Positions 1 through 9,760 of a stretch of DNA of 64,000 bases are shown here, piece by piece; the stretch's first letter is position 1; every line of letters starts with the position of its first letter. Source of the stretch: Terebella lapidaria (lineage: Eukaryota > Annelida > Polychaeta > Terebellida > Terebellidae); contig OX424564.1 of assembly GCA_949152475.1 (NCBI GenBank), forward strand, positions 33,850,165-33,914,164. Reading direction: 5' to 3'. A program made the translations under genes and the position numbers. The notes below the pieces were generated by a model, which made no database searches, was not told the origin of the DNA, and saw only the letters and a program-made list of their open reading frames with translations.

Positions 1-163
1 ATAGCCGCCATTTCCTATATATTAAACAATGGTTAAACAATGCTTATGAAACCTTATTTTCTTTTCAAAAATAGCTTGAGAGCTAAAATTTGGCGCCTCA
101 GCTCTTAATGTAATACAATGTAATGTTGATTGTATCGAAATTTCACAAGGTGTAATGTATTAA

Positions 164-432
164 AGTGCCACTGTATGGGATTCGGCTTTTAGGGGATTTC
201 CAAGATTTTTCTCCCGACGCTTCTATTTATAGAACAAAAGGTCAGATTACGTTTTTGGATCTCTCAGATTTACGTTCCCAGGATCTCTGTCTAGCCAATG
301 CTCAGATTAGCCAGGTCGGCTTGGCAGATATCGTAGGCCAAAAACGTCATCCGACGTTTTGTTCTATAAATAGAAGCGTCGGGAGAAAAATCTTTGAAAT
401 CCCCTTGAAGCCGAATCCCATACAGTGGCCCT
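164..432. mobile_element. TTAA-flanked MITE with ~74-bp terminal inverted repeats (Kolobok-like)
   Basis: The left arm (164-238) and right arm (357-432) are near-perfect inverted repeats, beginning AGTGCCACTGTATGGG and, read from the other end, AGGGCCACTGTATGGG. TTAA lies immediately outside on both sides (160-163 and 433-436), as expected for a TTAA target-site duplication. Ends starting with a purine (AG) rather than CC favour a Kolobok-type over a piggyBac-type origin; that is inference from family knowledge. The 269-bp element encodes nothing, and the 114-codon frame crossing it is a by-product of the two arms. Confidence 0.75.
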
Positions 433-436
433 TTAA

Positions 437-1300
437 AGCACCTACATTATTATGGTGCCATCGTTTTCAGACAAAAAATTTACAAGACGCGAAAATTAAT
501 ACGAGTTAGAAATATACACCCCTTACAAGTGCTATACATTTTTGATAAATATACCCTATTAAGGCGTACTTATCAGTAAAATACTAATTCACAAAATAAT
601 GTCCGCGTCTTACGTTTGGTCGAACATCTATTTAAGACGCCTTAAATCATTTCACCTTAATTCGTTGTGATTTTCGAAACGTTGTCATGGTACATGTAAT
701 CTGCGTGGTATGTACAGTAGGCCCAAGGTATCTACATGCGACCCTGGATTTGATTCTCGGAGCTACCACACGAATGTCACAGTCCAACAGTGATGAAAGA
801 TGGACCAAAATGTATGTTTTATCGGTTTATTTGTCATTTAATACCTGTAGGACTTAGAGATACACCAACCAGTGTACTCACGTTGGGGCGTTTGAATGTT
901 GTAACGATTGAAGGGAAAGGAACCCGTTGTCTACTTCGACTGTATGTTCTTTAACATGATTACGTGCACAAACAGATGATGGTTTTTAGTCACTTGGCAC
1001 GGTCAGTAAGTTAGGCCAGGCGGCTGAATCAGGGATGAAAATACAATATCAACGAGATAATCAGAGATTGCAGACCCTCGCCCCTCCAGATTTAGTTGTT
1101 AAAATCAAAGCTGATAACTCTCACATTGTCGACCTTTGGTGATGAAAGGGAATTTGGATCTTACGACAATCGATCATATCGCAAATGATGTGGAATTGAC
1201 TATCGAAAAATACCAAATTAATGAGGGAAATTAATAATGAATATAATCAGAGCTATTGTGACTTTTCGATTTTGACCTTTTCTGTGACCTTGACCTTGTC
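437..1300. other. Gene-free stretch
   Basis: AT-rich DNA with short frames only. I see no repeat, RNA gene or splice-flanked open frame that I can support. Confidence 0.5.
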
Positions 1301-1309
1301 GCTCAATAT

Positions 1310-2900
1310 TGTGCTGTGAAATTTTGCAATGTTGTTTCTTTTATCGGGGCACGTCTCCTGAACGAAAACGGTTTAAAAAGATCGAAAATGGCTTCACAGT
1401 ATGTCATGGTCTTGAATCTCAGAACATCCATAATCATAAAATCGTGACCACCAATTTTTCGACATTGGACGATAATGGAGATTTTTCGTCGTACTACCAT
1501 CGGCCGTACACCATACGTTTGGGAATTGGCCAAAGAAAAATACAAAAATAGTTGGAAGAATTAATATTAACGTAGTCCGCTACAAACATGGAGGTAACGG
1601 TGAGTCAAAATTTGAAAGTCATTTCTCGAATATTATCTCTCCAAAATGACATTATTTTATAGAGTAAATGATCAGCATCCTAATACTGAAAAGAGAATAG
1701 GGGGTCACCGTGCTCGTTTCTTCTACATATTCGATCAAAATCACACATATTTACCTAAAATGACATAAATTCTGGCATTTTTGCACATTTTTTGTCCATA
1801 TTCACATCTTGCATCGTGTTTTCCATGCGAACGGATACGGTGACCCCCTATTTTCTTTTCAGTTTTAAGATGCTGAACAGTTACTCTATAAAATATATCA
1901 TTTTGAAGCTCTAGATTATGTTGATACAGGTATTTATTTTTAAAAACCCTTTGACCTCCTTCCCTCACTGTTTGGAGCGGACTACCTTAAGTGGAACTGG
2001 AGTTATAGCCAATTGTATGATTTTCACGATTCCGTTGCCATGGCAATCGTTTTCATCCGATTCCGACAAAAATTTAAGGAGAACCGAGACACTGCCATAG
2101 CGTTGTTGCCCTATAAATTTCAGATTGATCAGATTGATTTTCTTTGCGTTTTGAGCGCAGACATATGCACCGAAAAGTCGCTGGCAAAAAATAAATCGTG
2201 ACCCCCAATTTTTCAACATCGGGCAATAATGGAGAAGTACACCATACGATCGGGAATTGGCCAAAGAAAAATACAAAAATAGTTTGAAAAATTAATATTA
2301 AGTAGAACCGGAGTTACAGCCATTTATGTGATTTTCACGTTTTCCGTTGCCATGGCAACCGTTTTCATTCGATTCCGACAAAAATTTAAGGAGAACCGAG
2401 ACACTGCCATAGCGCTGCTGCCCTATAAATTTCAGATTGATCAGATTGATTTTCTTTGAGTTTTGAGCGCAGACATATACACTGAAAAGTCGCTTGCAAA
2501 AAATAAATCGTGACCCCCCATTTTTCGACATCGGGCAATATTGGAGAAGTACACCATACGATCGTGAATTGGCCAAAGAAAAACACAAAAATAGTTTGAA
2601 AAATTAATATTAAGTAGAACCGGAGTTATAGCCATTTACGTGATTTTCACGTTTTCCGTTGCCATGGCAACCGTTTTTATCCGATTCCTACAAAATTTGA
2701 GGAGGACCGAGCCACTGCCATACCCCTTGAAAAGTTTTGTTTGAAAAACTAATATTAAGTAGAACCGGAGTTATAGCCATTTATGTGATTTTCACGTTTT
2801 CCGTTGCCATGGCAACCGTTTTAATCCAATTCCTACAAAATTTGAGGAGGACCGAGCCACTGCCATACCCCTTCAAGCCTATAAGTTTGAAGTCTATATA
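1310..2900. repeat. Tandem array of ~314-bp units with truncated terminal units
   Basis: Units beginning TTAAGTAGAACCGGAGTTAT start near 1985, 2298, 2612 and 2756. The first two are about 314 bp and the third is cut to ~144 bp. A diverged partial unit lies at ~1310-1560. Each full unit carries TTTCCGTTGCCATGGCAAC and ends near TTGGCCAAAGAAAAA. Short open frames recur on both strands because the units are homologous; they do not look like genes. Confidence 0.8.
1630..1915. mobile_element. Inverted-repeat (foldback/MITE-like) element inside the tandem array
   Basis: The arm at 1630-1712 is matched in reverse complement by 1833-1915. Both contain TTTTATAGAGTAA, CAGCATC and AATAGGGGGTCACCGT. The arms are ~83 bp and imperfect, with a ~120-bp unrelated centre. 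It separates the diverged first unit of the flanking array from the later units, which fits an insertion. No clear target duplication was found. Confidence 0.6.
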
Positions 2901-2919
2901 ACTATATATTGTCGAGTTA

Positions 2920-3010
2920 TGGGCGCGGAACGACAGACAGACAGACAGACCAAAATGCAATACCCTGCCCCCCCCCCCCCCCACCTTATCGGGGCGAGGG
3001 TAATAAACGC
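2920..3010. repeat. GACA microsatellite, poly-C and terminal C/G hairpin closing the array
   Basis: A (GACA)n run at ~2934-2951 is followed by a long C run and then CCACCTTATCGGGGCGAGG and GTAATAA. The layout of C run, short loop, G run and ATAA-type tail resembles the end of the unrelated array at 14,300-14,330. Confidence 0.6.
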
Positions 3011-3220
3011 ACAACTGACCGCCCGCTGTAATTTCTGCTTAGAATATTTTTTATGGTGGATTTGAGTTTTTCATAGTGAGGTTGCTTAATTATAGTCAGC
3101 GTTGCAATGTATGTTTTCGCGCATTTGAAATGTATAATTGACCTCATTTCCATTAAGATCATCGTTAATACTGTACATTAGGAACCTACCCCGTAAGGTA
3201 AATTTACCACACCTTTGTGA

Positions 3221-3409
3221 TTGACAAATATGTCCTATATAGAACAGGCAGAACCTACTGAAGGTGAACATGTTGTTACAGAGAAGAAAGTCGTCTCTGA
3301 AAATAGGAAAACTAGAAACGTCCTCGTTGTCCGTGATTTCGATGAGCTGAAAGAGAAATGTCAGTGTAAATGTGATTTACAGCTATCCTGCCTTTTCTGT
3401 CTTGGATAA
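3221..3409 (+). CDS. Small unrecognised ORF, possible exon
   Basis: A 62-codon open frame with an acidic, Lys-rich middle (VVTEKKVVSENRKTRNVLVV) and a Cys-containing end (CQCKCDLQLSCLFCLG). I do not recognise it. Its composition looks more protein-like than most frames nearby, and it lies ~150 bp upstream of another plausible small frame on the same strand. There is no clear splice pair or homology, so chance is a real alternative. Confidence 0.2.
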   Translation: MTNMSYIEQAEPTEGEHVVTEKKVVSENRKTRNVLVVRDFDELKEKCQCKCDLQLSCLFCLG

Positions 3410-3556
3410 GACTTACAATGTATAAGGCAGGACCCACCTAAAGTATTCCATGGCGTGATTATAAAAGCTGAATTCTGAAGCAGACGCCTTCAAACAACGT
3501 GGCGTTTCTGTAGTTTCTCTTCAAATTAAGGTAGCCTTTATATTTTTTAATCAGGA

Positions 3557-3856
3557 ATGGAGAAATTCGACTTTGAACCTGAAGAGAATATTTTGTTTGT
3601 GCTTGAGAATGACAGGACGGGAGCGGACCTGGAGTATTTTCGCACCCTACCGAACTGCATCCTAACGGCGATCCGTGATTTTACCATGTCACCGAAACTT
3701 GGAAGCATGCTTGATAATTGTCGCACACGAAGTTTGGCATTGCATGTATCCATGAATGTTTTATGTCATGCTGGCAAACTCAAATTTAGATTGGGAGCGA
3801 GGAATTGGGTCCTTGGTTCTACTGTCAAACAACATTTACATGTAGATGTCTTCTGA
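3557..3856 (+). CDS. Small unrecognised ORF (99 aa), possible exon
   Basis: The frame starts MEKFDFEPEENILFVLEND and continues with mixed acidic, aromatic and Cys residues without low complexity. Just upstream is a pyrimidine-rich run ending TTTAATCAG, a believable splice acceptor two bases before the ATG, so this may be an exon and the ATG may not be the true start. No domain was recognised. It is followed directly by a copy of the DRF repeat. Confidence 0.3.
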   Translation: MEKFDFEPEENILFVLENDRTGADLEYFRTLPNCILTAIRDFTMSPKLGSMLDNCRTRSLALHVSMNVLCHAGKLKFRLGARNWVLGSTVKQHLHVDVF

Positions 3857-3879
3857 CTCTGTGTTGGAGTATCTTTTCA

Positions 3880-4290
3880 CCTGCCAGAGGCAAAATCTGT
3901 ATGCTCTTCCGAGACAATCTTCAGATACATTTGGTCCCGTCAGATATGATAGTGACAAATAAATTATTCACGCCAGCATTACCGTTTTCATCACTTGCCC
4001 GTAAAGGAATAAATGGTGAAAAATCTGCTTGAGGGAATCATTTGATATACTTTTCAACAATATTACATCCATCAAGTGTTTTTCGAGTGAATATTACTAG
4101 TACTTGGTACACATATGTGCAAAAAGCAATAGCTCTCCATGACAATAAAATGGTAACGGCAAACAGTTTGCTGTGTTGTTGTTCTTGGTGAAAATCTCCT
4201 GGATATCCCACGATCACAAAAACTGATCCCACAAACAGGACATAATCTGTACAACCATATTCCTACCACCACTGTGTCAGGAGAGGGATG
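3880..4290. repeat. DRF repeat copy A (decayed, coding-like)
   Basis: On the plus strand, 3936-4032 reads VPSDMIVTNKLFTPALPFSS. The minus strand of the copy at 20,950-21,045 reads APSDTTVTNELFTSALPFSS. A second shared block (4195-4240) reads PGYPTITKT on this strand and matches copies at 5,500-5,560 and 20,740-20,800. Open frames exist on both strands, so the coding strand is not certain. I call it a decayed member of a local repeat or gene family of unknown function. Confidence 0.5.
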
Positions 4291-4900
4291 GCTAGATCCC
4301 TTGGTCTTATACTCGGTGGTTCTCTAAATAACGGGAATCTGCTACCACTTTGGCCCTCGCCAATCAAACGTTTTATTGCCAGTACGTGACTGGACTACGG
4401 TTGAGCAAACACAATAAAAAAAATGGAATCATATTTTTTCTCTGAGTTGTTGTATTATGTGATACTCTCGGACGTATCTTACACATGCTTTGAAATAATT
4501 CCATGATGTTGAGTTTGTTATACTTATAAGAAGAAAGGAATTAGTATAAGTGTTATCTACAAGTACGTCCATTTTATTTTGCACTTGCAGTACTGAAATT
4601 CTATGTGCAGGTGTGAAACCTTGGATGGTCAATAACAATATTGGTGGTTGATATATATATATTTACATACATCAATGATACACCTCATAATATTCAGCTA
4701 GACTCCTCTGATATATATGAGTTTCTTAGAATAGAATATAATTTATTCAGAACTATTGCAGAAATACAGTAAAGCGAAAACATGAGGCACGAAGTGACAT
4801 AGTTCAAAGTCATGAGTAAAAAGTCCGTAATGGACAGTAATTCCATAGCAGGAATAAAAGCAATAAAAGTTCAATGTCCTAACTTTTCATTCCATGCAGT
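4290..4900. other. Gene-free stretch
   Basis: AT-rich sequence with no supported gene. The minus frame at 4429-4638 has no recognisable domain and no splice support. Confidence 0.45.
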
Positions 4901-4904
4901 AATA

Positions 4905-5003
4905 CTCCTAAAAAGTATTACATCAACTTAGCGCTTTGATAATGTGTGTAACGTTGATAAAGCGCTATATAAGAACCGGTTATTATTATTATTATTATTA
5001 TTT
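4905..5003 (+). mobile_element. Probable SINE 3' end with (ATT)n tail
   Basis: The segment has AGCGCTTTGATAA, then TAAAGCGCTATATAAGAACC, then (TTA/ATT)n. AGCGCT...TATATAA followed by an ATT tail is a layout familiar from 3' ends of invertebrate tRNA-derived SINEs. No A/B-box head is evident upstream, so this would be a 5'-truncated copy. Confidence 0.5.
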
Positions 5004-5004
5004 C

Positions 5005-5340
5005 TGAGCGAATACTTTCCACAAAAGCTTGTCACTGGATCACAATATGAAAGCTCGCTCAAACCCCAACATTACGGATGATTTCATTATCTACGTTAGC
5101 GAAAAAAAAGTGTTTAATGATCGTAATTAGTTAGGAATATGTGTGTCGAAACAACCGGCTCCGTTACAAATTGTGTCGCCAATCAGGCAAATTGGTTGGT
5201 TAAAATCGGTTTAGATTTGCAACCCGGCGTTGTTTTTTTTTTTTCTGTTTTTACATAGCAAAGTATACCGAAGTCAATTTTCTCAGTAGCTGTTCCGATA
5301 TTAGATATTTAGTTAATACTCACACACACATTTGGTAAGT
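5005..5340. other. Gene-free stretch
   Basis: Contains a poly-T run near 5230 and nothing else I can name. Confidence 0.45.
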
Positions 5341-5620
5341 ATAGACACGCTCACGTACATCTGTAGATGAGTTTGTCCACATAAAGACTCCGGAAACCTC
5401 CCAACATTACCGGGCAGTCTGCAGTGCGATTATTTTGAGCGTGCATTGGCAAACCAACATCACCCAACAGTAACATAACAATTGTGTACAATAATTGTCC
5501 TTCAGTGCTAATGTCTTTGGATACTCCACAATTACACATAACTGGCCAAACAAAAGAGCATTGTCCACACAAAAAGCAGTTTGTCTCCCTGGAAGAAGCA
5601 CTCTGAGGAGTCACTGCCAA
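5340..5620. repeat. DRF repeat fragment (decayed, coding-like)
   Basis: The minus frame at 5351-5620 contains LCVIVEYPKTLALKDN. It aligns with FVIVGYPGDF (minus, 4150-4232) and LLVIMGYPRGLSAKDN (plus, 20,730-20,800). The opposite strand reads FGYSTITHNWPNKRAL, comparable with PGYPTITKTDPTN in copy A. The fragment therefore belongs to the same dispersed family, and the coding strand is undecided. Confidence 0.4.
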
Positions 5621-5811
5621 TTCAATCCATTTGAAATGGTTTTGAGGTACATGTTGAATTTGTTTTTTTACAGCAGGCAGTCATATATACATCGTGTAAT
5701 GTGGTAAGTTCATATGATTGTTATTCACCGTGGAACAGGTACCAACAGTCGGTATCGAATATATCTAAGAAGTCGTGAATCAAGCAGTGTCACTATTCTT
5801 TGAATAACCAT

Positions 5812-6690
5812 ATTACTATTATTGGAATATATACACGCTCACACACTTTCAAAAGTAACGTCTATCAAAACATTTGAGTTTTCCACTTTGTACACAACTA
5901 CCCCTCATTCCGAATTGAAGTCTCAACTCAAAAACTCATCAATAATTCATTTTTCTCTAAAAAGGGACAACGTCGGTACCAATATATTGTAGTTAAATAT
6001 AATACCGCTTATTTTGTTAAAGGCGACTCTGATGCCCCATACAAATATACTGAAATAGAAGTAGTAAATATCGGTAATTTTCTTATTGAAAATATTGTTG
6101 TGGCATTTGGTGGTCGAACATTTCAACAAACTATTGGTATTCCCATGGGCACAAGCTGTGCACCATTATTGGCAGACCTGTTTTTATACTCATATGAATC
6201 AGATTTCATCCAACATTTACAACGAGGACGTTCTAAACAAACTAACAAGTAATTTTAATTTCACTTTCCGATATATACTAGTAGACGATGTATTGTCGCT
6301 AAATAATCCCCAGTTTGGTGATTATATAGATGTAATATATCCTAAGGAACTTGAAATTAAGAATACTACAGATTCCGCAAATTTTTCCAACTATCTGAGG
6401 TTGGAGATTGATAATGATTCTAGCCCATCAACCAGATTGTATGACAAACGTGATGATCTTTCCATAGTCAATTTCCCTTTTCTAAGCAGCAATATTCCTA
6501 TGTCACCAGCATATGGTGTGTTTGTTTCTCAACTTATACGCTATTCCAGAGCTAATTGCAAATATGAGGACTTTGTTTATCAAAGTGCCCAGCTAGTCTC
6601 GAAATTCTATTCTATGGACGTCATCATGATCTGGTTGATAAATACACCAAATCCATGACTGCCATGCAACTAAATCTATTTTCATATTAA
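5812..6690 (+). pseudogene. Penelope-like element copy 1, RT C-terminal half
   Basis: The translated region carries Penelope-type reverse transcriptase blocks: GIPMGTSCAPLLADLFLYSY (near 6140-6200), then a segment equivalent to FRYIDDVLSLNNP, YPKELEIK, LYDKRDD and PAYGVFVSQLIRYSRA. The same blocks in the same order occur in copy 2 (7931-9500, minus) and copy 3 (63,490-64,000, minus). The 5' half of the ORF is absent and the frame is interrupted, so this is a 5'-truncated, inactive copy. Its 3' tail follows at 6690-6960. RTs of this type place the group with Penelope-like elements rather than with LTR elements or LINEs. No GIY-YIG endonuclease segment is visible in this copy. Confidence 0.8.
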
Positions 6691-6960
6691 TTTTGGGGAA
6701 TTTATTACGGGTGTCACTAGTGTGGCAAGAAATGCTCACTATTTTCGGAACACCTGATTTCACTTCCTGTGGCCATTTTGGGGAGTTCATGAGTTCCTTG
6801 TAATTTTCGTTTTTTCTCATTTCGTATGCCTGATATGACTTTCTGTCCCCGGACTATGAGATTGGATAACGGACCCTGTTTTGGTAGCTCGGAATACTTA
6901 ATACTGGGTATTGATTCTATGTCCATGAGTCAACGAATCGAACAAGGGTCTACTTCCAGT
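6690..6960 (+). mobile_element. 3' tail of Penelope-like copy 1
   Basis: This non-coding tail contains GATATGACTTTCTGTCCCCGG and GGATAACGGACCCTGTTTTG. Further copies lie at 7690-7930 (reverse), 8349-8552 (reverse) and 15,395-15,545 (forward). It always follows the RT C-terminus or stands as a tail-only fragment, so I treat it as the element's 3' untranslated end. Confidence 0.7.
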
Positions 6961-7121
6961 TGACACATTATTGACCATCCCTATGGCTATATATATGGAA
7001 GTTCATGAGGTCATGTACTTGGTTTTGATTGCAGGAATAATTTGTATCTATCTTAGGTTCCATGTCCAATGCAAACTAATTTGGGACAAATAAATTTAAA
7101 CTGTATTTTGATATTTTATAG

Positions 7122-7412
7122 TGAAAGGTTATTAACGGTTAACAACAAACTGTCAAATCTTTCATCACCTGAACTATTTGTATTGACCAACGTCAAGGCC
7201 ACTGGAAAGAATGTATCATTTATGCAGTAACAATCCGTCAATGATATGGAATATAATAAATTACAGTTAGGTATTGACGTGTATGTTGTACTTGACGATT
7301 CAGAGTTTCGAGAGATGAATGCAAACATTCTCATACAATCACCTTCAGGTTTTTCAGGTCTCTCGGGCGTCATTGAGCTCTCATCTAATCATAGAGGTGT
7401 CATAGGAACATG
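7122..7412 (+). pseudogene. Coding-like exon fragment of unknown origin
   Basis: Downstream of a T-rich run ending TATTTTATAG (possible acceptor) the plus strand reads ERLLTVNNKLSNLSSPELF, then LTNVKATGKNVSFMQ, one TAA stop, then VNDMEYNKLQLGIDVYVVLDD and SGFSGLSGVIELSSNHRGV. The composition is strongly protein-like for about 95 codons. I do not recognise it. It sits between two tail-to-tail Penelope copies, so it could be part of a captured exon, a different element or an old gene remnant. Confidence 0.3.
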
Positions 7413-7559
7413 AAATTCTGGGGTTGAATTGCCCATCAACGGTAACAACCCACAATTGACTTCAAAGAATTACATTCACACAATATGAAATTAATTATTT
7501 GTGTAGGTGCCACCTAACCTAGGTGGCTGATGAAACAAACAAATTTGGCTACAAATTAA

Positions 7560-7705
7560 CACTCATACCACGGAGTCGGTGTCACTGCTGGCGGACGATA
7601 AATCAGTCCCCGAGGATACCATCAACTCAGTAGCCTTCTGGCTTGTGATCAGGTATTTATGTACTTGTCATATATCTGTTCAATGAGGTTTGTTTCGAAT
7701 AGACG
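7560..7705 (+). repeat. Partial 363-bp (retrozyme-like) unit joined to a Penelope tail
   Basis: CACTCATACCAC.GAGTCGGTG through GTACTTGTCATATATCTGTTC matches the part of the 363-bp unit that lacks the hammerhead-like core. It runs directly into the reverse-oriented Penelope tail at ~7700. This junction is the main evidence that the 363-bp unit and the Penelope-like element belong to one element family. Confidence 0.7.
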
Positions 7706-7930
7706 TGGAATCAATACCCAGTATTAAGTATTCCGAGCAAACAAAACAGGGTCCGTTATCCAATCTCCGGGGACAGAAAGTCATATCAGGCAAACGAAGT
7801 GAGAGAAAACAAAAATGACAGGGAAACTCATGAGCCCCCAAAAATGGCCATTAGGAGGTGAAATCAGGTGTTCCGGAAAGAGTGAGCATTTCCTGCCCCA
7901 CTAGTGGCACCCGTCATGAATTCCCCAAAA
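7690..7930 (-). mobile_element. 3' tail of Penelope-like copy 2
   Basis: Reverse complement of the tail at 6690-6960, ~85-90% alike by eye, making a large inverted repeat around the 7.0-7.7 kb centre. It continues without a gap into the RT C-terminus of copy 2. Confidence 0.7.
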
Positions 7931-9505
7931 TTAACATGAAAATAGATCTAGTTGCATGGCAGACATGGATTTGCTGTATTTATCAACCAGATCATGATAA
8001 CGTCCATAGAATTTCTTAAACGCAGCTATAAGTCTTGGTAAAACATATCCTTGTCGCAGCAGTTTAGAGACTAGCTGGGTACTTCGATAGATAAAGTCCT
8101 CATATTTGCAACTAGCTCTGGAATAGCGTATAAGTTGAGAAACAAACACACCATATGCCGGTGACATAGGAATGTTGCTGCTTAGAAAAGGGAAATTGAC
8201 TATGGAAAAATTGAAATCATCACGTTTGTCATATAATCTAGTTGACAGGTTAGAATCATTATCAATCTCCAACCTCAGGTCTAGATAGTTGGAAAAATTA
8301 GCGGCTTCTGTATGTCCTTAATTTCAAGTTCCTTAGGATATATGACATCCAAATAGACGTGGAATCAATACCCAGTATTAAGTATTCCGAGCAAACAAAA
8401 CAGGGTCCGTTATCCAATCTCATAGTCCGGGGACAGAAAGTCATATCAGGCATACGAAGTGAGAGAAAACAAAAATGACAGGGAAACTCATGAACCCCCA
8501 AAAATCGCCATTAGGAGGTGAAATCAGGTGTTCCGGAAAGAGTGAGCATTTTTTAATCACCAAACTTGGGATTATTTAGCGACAATACATCATCTATGTA
8601 TCGGAAAGTGAAATTAAAATTACATGTTAGTTTCTTAGAACCTCCTCGTTGTAAATGTTGGATAAAATCTGATTCATATGAGTATAAAAACAGGTCTGCC
8701 AATAATGGTGCACAGTTTGTACCCATGGGAATACCAATAGTTTGTTGAAATATTCGACCACCAAATTCCACAAAAATATTATCAATCAGAAAATTAACCA
8801 TATTTACCACATCTATTTCAGTAAATTTGTATGGGGCATCAGAGTCGCCTTTAACAAAATAAGCGGTATTATATTTAACTACAATATAGTGGTACCGACG
8901 TTGTCCCTTTTTAGAGAAAAATGAATTATTGATTAGTTTTTTAAGCTGAGACTTCAGTTCAGAATGAGGTATAGTTGTGTACAAAGTGGAGAAATCAAAT
9001 GTTTTGATAGACGTTACTTTTGAAAGTGTGTGAGCATGTAGATATTCCAATAAAGATTTGGAATTTTTTAATATCCACATTTGGTTTATACCACTTCTAG
9101 AATAGATGGTTTCAGAGTACTTTTGGAGACCCTGTTTAATTTTAGACAATATAACAGTTAATATTTTAGAAGGGCTTTGGTAGAACATGACGCTGAACCT
9201 GAAATATATCTTTGTTTGTGTGGATTTTTGTGCAACTTTGGGATCCAATATAAGTTTGGTAGATTAGAATCTTTACATGAGGTAGTAATACCAAACGAAT
9301 GCAATACAGACACATGATTTGATAAGATATCATGTTTGGGCACGGTAATGGCTTGGTATGTACTATTGGAATTAGTATTGTTGGCAATACCCAGTTCGTC
9401 AAACAGACACTGTATATAGTATGCTTTACAAACAAAAACAACATTATTAGAAGCTTTATCTGCAGGGACAATGACGAACCTTTCTTGAAGTTTCAACAAA
9501 CTATT
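7931..9505 (-). pseudogene. Penelope-like element copy 2, reverse transcriptase
   Basis: Reading 9500 to 7931 on the minus strand gives a near-continuous Penelope-type RT. The order is FVIVPADKASNNVVFVCK (finger block), LYWIPKLHKNPHKQRY, STLYTTIPHSELKSQLKKLI, GIPMGTNCAPLLADLFLYSY, FRYIDDVLSLNNPKFGD, then YPKELEIK, LYDKRDDFNFSIVNFPF, PAYGVFVSQLIRYSRAS and FYGRYHDLVDKYSKSMS. The YIDD box of the active site is present. A ~204-bp copy of the element's own 3' tail interrupts the RT between NPKFGD and DVIYPKE (8349-8552), and the frame is also shifted near 9,200. The copy starts at the finger block, so any N-terminal domain is missing. A 363-bp-type unit abuts its 5' side. Confidence 0.85.
8349..8552 (-). 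mobile_element. Penelope tail fragment nested in the RT of copy 2
   Basis: This piece is nearly identical to 7700-7900, includes the CATAGTCCGGGGACAGAAAG block, and lies in the same orientation as the host copy. It falls between the codons for FGD and DVIYPKE, replacing only a few bases. It is therefore a clean secondary insertion, or a template-switch product, of the same family. Confidence 0.7.
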
Positions 9506-9512
9506 AGTAACT

Positions 9513-9760
9513 ATTTAGAATTTCTAAATTATTTTCATAGGTTGTTGGGCAGTTGTATACCAATTCCATCAGGTGTACAGTAAAACAACTACATTTAACA
9601 CACTGTCTGCCCCTGATGACGCAAGTATGTCTTTGGATAAACTATTTAGTCGGGTTTTGTGTCTATTGCAAAATGTTGTATTTTACGTTTGTTATTGGCA
9701 TCATCAAAATCTGACTGTATTGGTGGTAATAGATTGATACTTACATTAGAAAGTAAAATG
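9513..9760 (+). repeat. 363-bp-type unit (partial) with hammerhead-like core at 9609-9655
   Basis: Matches the array unit at 25,110-26,283 in reverse orientation, from GGTTGTTGGGCAGTTGTATA to GGTGGTAATAGATTGATACT. The core reads GCCC-CTGATGA, then ~27 nt containing TAAAC, then GTC-GGGT. The unit lies on the 5' side of Penelope copy 2 but on the opposite strand to its RT. Confidence 0.7.

Noticed and set aside
165-509. 114-aa open frame
   Set aside because: It runs through both arms and the centre of a TTAA-flanked MITE, and the composition mirrors the inverted arms.
7700-7930. Possible LTRs formed by the repeated Penelope tails
   Set aside because: Copies are inverted relative to each other and always follow an RT C-terminus. 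No TG...CA ends or matching target duplications enclose a coding body.
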